NCBI RefSeq assembly: GCF_000423825.1
Contig: NZ_AUIS01000025.1
Location: 1 to 41,461 of the forward strand
Direction: 5' to 3'
Source: Thermithiobacillus tepidarius DSM 3134
GTDB lineage: Bacteria; Pseudomonadota; Gammaproteobacteria; Acidithiobacillales; Thermithiobacillaceae
Length of the DNA stretch: 41,461 nucleotides
The translations under genes were made by a program, and so were the position numbers. Below the pieces are notes generated by a model. It was not told the origin of the DNA, made no database searches, and saw only the letters and a list, made by a program, of their open reading frames with translations. Shown here one piece after another: positions 40,023-41,461 of the stretch (within the stretch, counting starts at the first letter, position 1; each line of letters starts with the position of its first letter).

Positions 40023-40702
40023 CGGCGGTCCGGCCTGTTCGGTTCTGGCCTTGGCGGCATCTCGGCGCGGCGCTGAGCGTCTCTCTGCTGGCCGGCTGTG
40101 CGCACCAGCCGCCCGAGCTGCCCCGCCCGCAGGCAGCTGCCGATGCCGTACGCTCCTACGTCTACGAATGCGAGGGCGGCTATCGCTTCCTGGTGCATTT
40201 CGCGAGCACCCAAGTCAGGCTCTTCCTGCCCGAAGGCAGCTTGACCTTGCCGCAGGTGATCGCCGCTTCCGGCATCCGCTACAGCGACGGGACGGTGACC
40301 TTCTGGGGCAAGGGCAGCAGCGCGCTGCTGGACCTGGGGACGCGCCGCTACAGCCAATGCGGCGGCCGCCCGGTGGGTGACGCCTGGGAGGATGCCCGGC
40401 TGCGCGGCGTGGTTTTTCGGGCGCTGGGCAACGAGCCGGGCTGGTATCTGGAAATCGGCCGGGACGGCGGGCTGCTCTTCGTGACGGATTACGGCCGGAC
40501 CCGCCATGCCTTTGCGGCGGCGCGGCTGGAGCGGGAGCCCGGGGCGGTGCTGTACCGGGCCCGGGCCGGCGGTCAGGCGCTCACGGCGCGGCTGGTGGAC
40601 CGGCCCTGCCGCGATGACATGAGCGGCGCGGTCTTCGCGACTACGGTGGCGGTCACGCTGGACGGCAAGCGCTACCGGGGCTGCGGCCGGGCGCTGCGAT
40701 GA
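40019..40702 (+). CDS. Lipoprotein: MliC-like domain fused to COG3650-like domain
   Basis: A 227-aa predicted lipoprotein. The signal peptide ends in LLAGC, with the modified Cys at 27. Residues about 45–120 resemble MliC/PliC lysozyme inhibitors (YECEGGYRFLVHF, VRLFLPEGSLTLPQVIAASG, FWGKGSSALLDL). Residues about 130–225 resemble the COG3650 domain (FRALGNEPGWYLEIG, VTDYG, CRDDMSGAVFATTVAVTLDG). If so it would sit in the outer membrane and could bind C-type lysozyme. The start overlaps the WYL-like gene (ATGA). Domain names come from motif memory rather than a search. Confidence 0.7.
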   Translation: MTAVRPVRFWPWRHLGAALSVSLLAGCAHQPPELPRPQAAADAVRSYVYECEGGYRFLVHFASTQVRLFLPEGSLTLPQVIAASGIRYSDGTVTFWGKGSSALLDLGTRRYSQCGGRPVGDAWEDARLRGVVFRALGNEPGWYLEIGRDGGLLFVTDYGRTRHAFAAARLEREPGAVLYRARAGGQALTARLVDRPCRDDMSGAVFATTVAVTLDGKRYRGCGRALR

Positions 40703-40751
40703 TCCCGGCACGGCCGGCATGCTGCGCCTGTCGAATCCGTCTCTCAGGGAC

Positions 40752-40771
40752 TATACTTGACTTGACTTGAC
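40752..40771 (+). promoter_or_regulatory. Candidate –10 with tandem TTGAC
   Basis: TATACT (40752–40757) is a five-of-six –10 element, but its –35 region is poor. Three tandem copies of TTGAC (40757–40771) overlap its end. They look like –35 heads but lack –10 partners 17 nt on. They may be a short slippage repeat or an activator site for the gene at 40844. Confidence 0.35.
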
Positions 40772-40843
40772 GCGCCGCACCCGCGTGCTGCAAGTCCACG
40801 CGGACCGGCACTCCACCGTTGTCGGACTGGAGGAGGGCGAAGC

Positions 40844-41119
40844 ATGGCAAGCAACGTACGCTGGCTTGGGCTGGCCACTTCACTGCTGGCGGCGGGCGCC
40901 GCCGCCCAGGAGCCGGACCCACGCTTTTCCATTGAACTCGAAGGCGGCGGCGTCTGGCAATCGCGCAACAAGGTGCAGATTCCCAACGATGCCACGGGCA
41001 CCCGTTTCGACTTGGCCGAGCTGACGGGCAGCGGCCCCTATGCGGCGGGGCGTCTGACCTTTACCTACGCCTTCCGCCCCCGGCACGAGCTGCGCCTCGT
41101 CTACGCGCCGTTTTCCCTA
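40844..41119 (+). pseudogene. Outer-membrane beta-barrel-type protein, cut by an IS
   Basis: The first 92 codons read as an exported protein. A signal peptide is cleaved near AAGAAA-QE (about residue 21), followed by alternating beta-strand-like stretches (FSIELEGGGVWQSRNKVQIP, YAAGRLTFTYAFRP, HELRLVYAPFSL), as in small barrel proteins. The frame then enters the IS end at 41120 and stops at 41203 after foreign residues. GGAGG lies 9 nt upstream of the ATG. The rest of the gene would be beyond the IS, outside the window. The family is not identified. Confidence 0.75.
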
Positions 41120-41461
41120 GGGTCTGTTCTCAATCAAGCCAACCAGACGATGGAACAAGCCAGATGGACGAACGACAGGAAGGAGTGGGCGAGCTTGTCG
41201 TAACGCGTGGCGATGCGTCTGAATTGCTTGATGCGAGCGAAGAAACGCTCGATCAGATTGCGGCTCTTGTAGATATGCCGGTCGAACGAGCGGGGGTTGA
41301 GTCGGTTGGAACGCGGCGGGATTACCGCCTGACCGCCCTGCGTCGTAATTGTTTCGACGAAGGCATCCGAATCGTAGCCCTTGTCGGCCACGATGAATTC
41401 GGCCGGCTGATCCTGGATCAGTGCTGCGGCCTGTTCGATGTCGGCGACCTGACCTGCCGAG
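41120..41461. mobile_element. IS5-family insertion sequence, one end
   Basis: The left end begins GGGTCTGTTCTCAAT right after CTAG, resembling IS5-family terminal repeats and their CTAR/TA-type targets. A transposase reads inward from the right on the minus strand and stops 14 nt from the end. The element continues past 41461, so its other end and target duplication cannot be checked. Confidence 0.85.
41134..41461 (-). CDS. IS5-family transposase, C-terminal part
   Basis: Partial DDE transposase, about 108 codons, open at the window edge. The second catalytic Asp lies in FIVADKGYDSDAF. The Glu lies in RNLIERFFARIKQFRRIATRYDKLA, the usual C-terminal signature of IS5-type (IS427-like) transposases, where R and K follow the Glu. 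SAGQVADIEQAA upstream is also family-like. It ends with ACSIVWLA and TGA. In this IS group the gene is often split and joined by a –1 frameshift, which cannot be seen here. Confidence 0.9.
   Translation of the reverse strand, partial: SAGQVADIEQAAALIQDQPAEFIVADKGYDSDAFVETITTQGGQAVIPPRSNRLNPRSFDRHIYKSRNLIERFFARIKQFRRIATRYDKLAHSFLSFVHLACSIVWLA

Overview
The window is GC-rich and densely coded. Its gene content and order are those of a gammaproteobacterium in the broad sense. The blocks smpB–ratA–rnfH–bamE/fur–recN–nadK–hrcA–grpE–dnaK–dnaJ–dapB, queA–tgt–yajC–secD–secF and glyA–nrdR–ribD–(gdx)–ribE–ribBX–ribH–nusB are all familiar there. An hrcA gene with a perfect CIRCE operator, an RqcH/NFACT gene and Pseudomonas-like REP sequences argue against an enteric genome. 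They suit a deeper lineage (Acidithiobacillia, purple sulfur bacteria or Xanthomonad relatives). The exact taxon is inference.

Layout. 1–473: tmRNA gene (minus strand) with terminator and probable promoter. 618–2676: an HDOD gene broken by a one-base frameshift, overlapping a GAF-GGDEF diguanylate cyclase gene. 2699–4872 (minus): smpB followed by a GT39/ArnT-like membrane glycosyltransferase. 4977–6900: a phospholipase-D/cardiolipin-synthase-like protein, ratA and rnfH. 6914–7819: divergent bamE and fur with a candidate Fur box between them. 7976–10570 (minus): nadK and recN. 10677–16600: the heat-shock cluster hrcA–grpE–dnaK–dnaJ, then dapB. CIRCE lies before hrcA and a strong sigma-32-type promoter before grpE. 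16648–20968: two divergent GGDEF-EAL proteins. 21023–21109: tRNA-Leu(CAA). 21204–27859: a CNNM/CorC-family protein, queA, tgt, yajC, secD and secF. 28053–29541: a small conserved protein convergent with a fatty-acid desaturase. 29542–30482: a gene-free stretch rich in repeats. 30483–32090 (minus): an RqcH-like NFACT protein. 32220–38199: glyA, nrdR, riboflavin genes and nusB in one direction. 38340–40702: small accessory genes and a second REP cluster. 40844–41461: an outer-membrane-type gene cut by an IS5-family element that runs off the window.

Connected themes. Ribosome rescue is represented three times: tmRNA, SmpB and an RqcH homologue. Cyclic-di-GMP turnover appears in three GGDEF proteins, two of which also carry EAL domains, plus a broken HDOD partner. 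Chaperone expression seems to be under dual control by HrcA/CIRCE and an RpoH-type promoter. In the riboflavin operon the RibB fusion partner has lost the GTP-cyclohydrolase-II signature (RibBX type), so a separate ribA is expected elsewhere. The two repeat clusters share a composite arrangement (REP pair, about 11 nt, a 26-nt conserved segment, 80–100 nt, REP pair) in opposite orientations. This is the least expected non-coding signal in the window.
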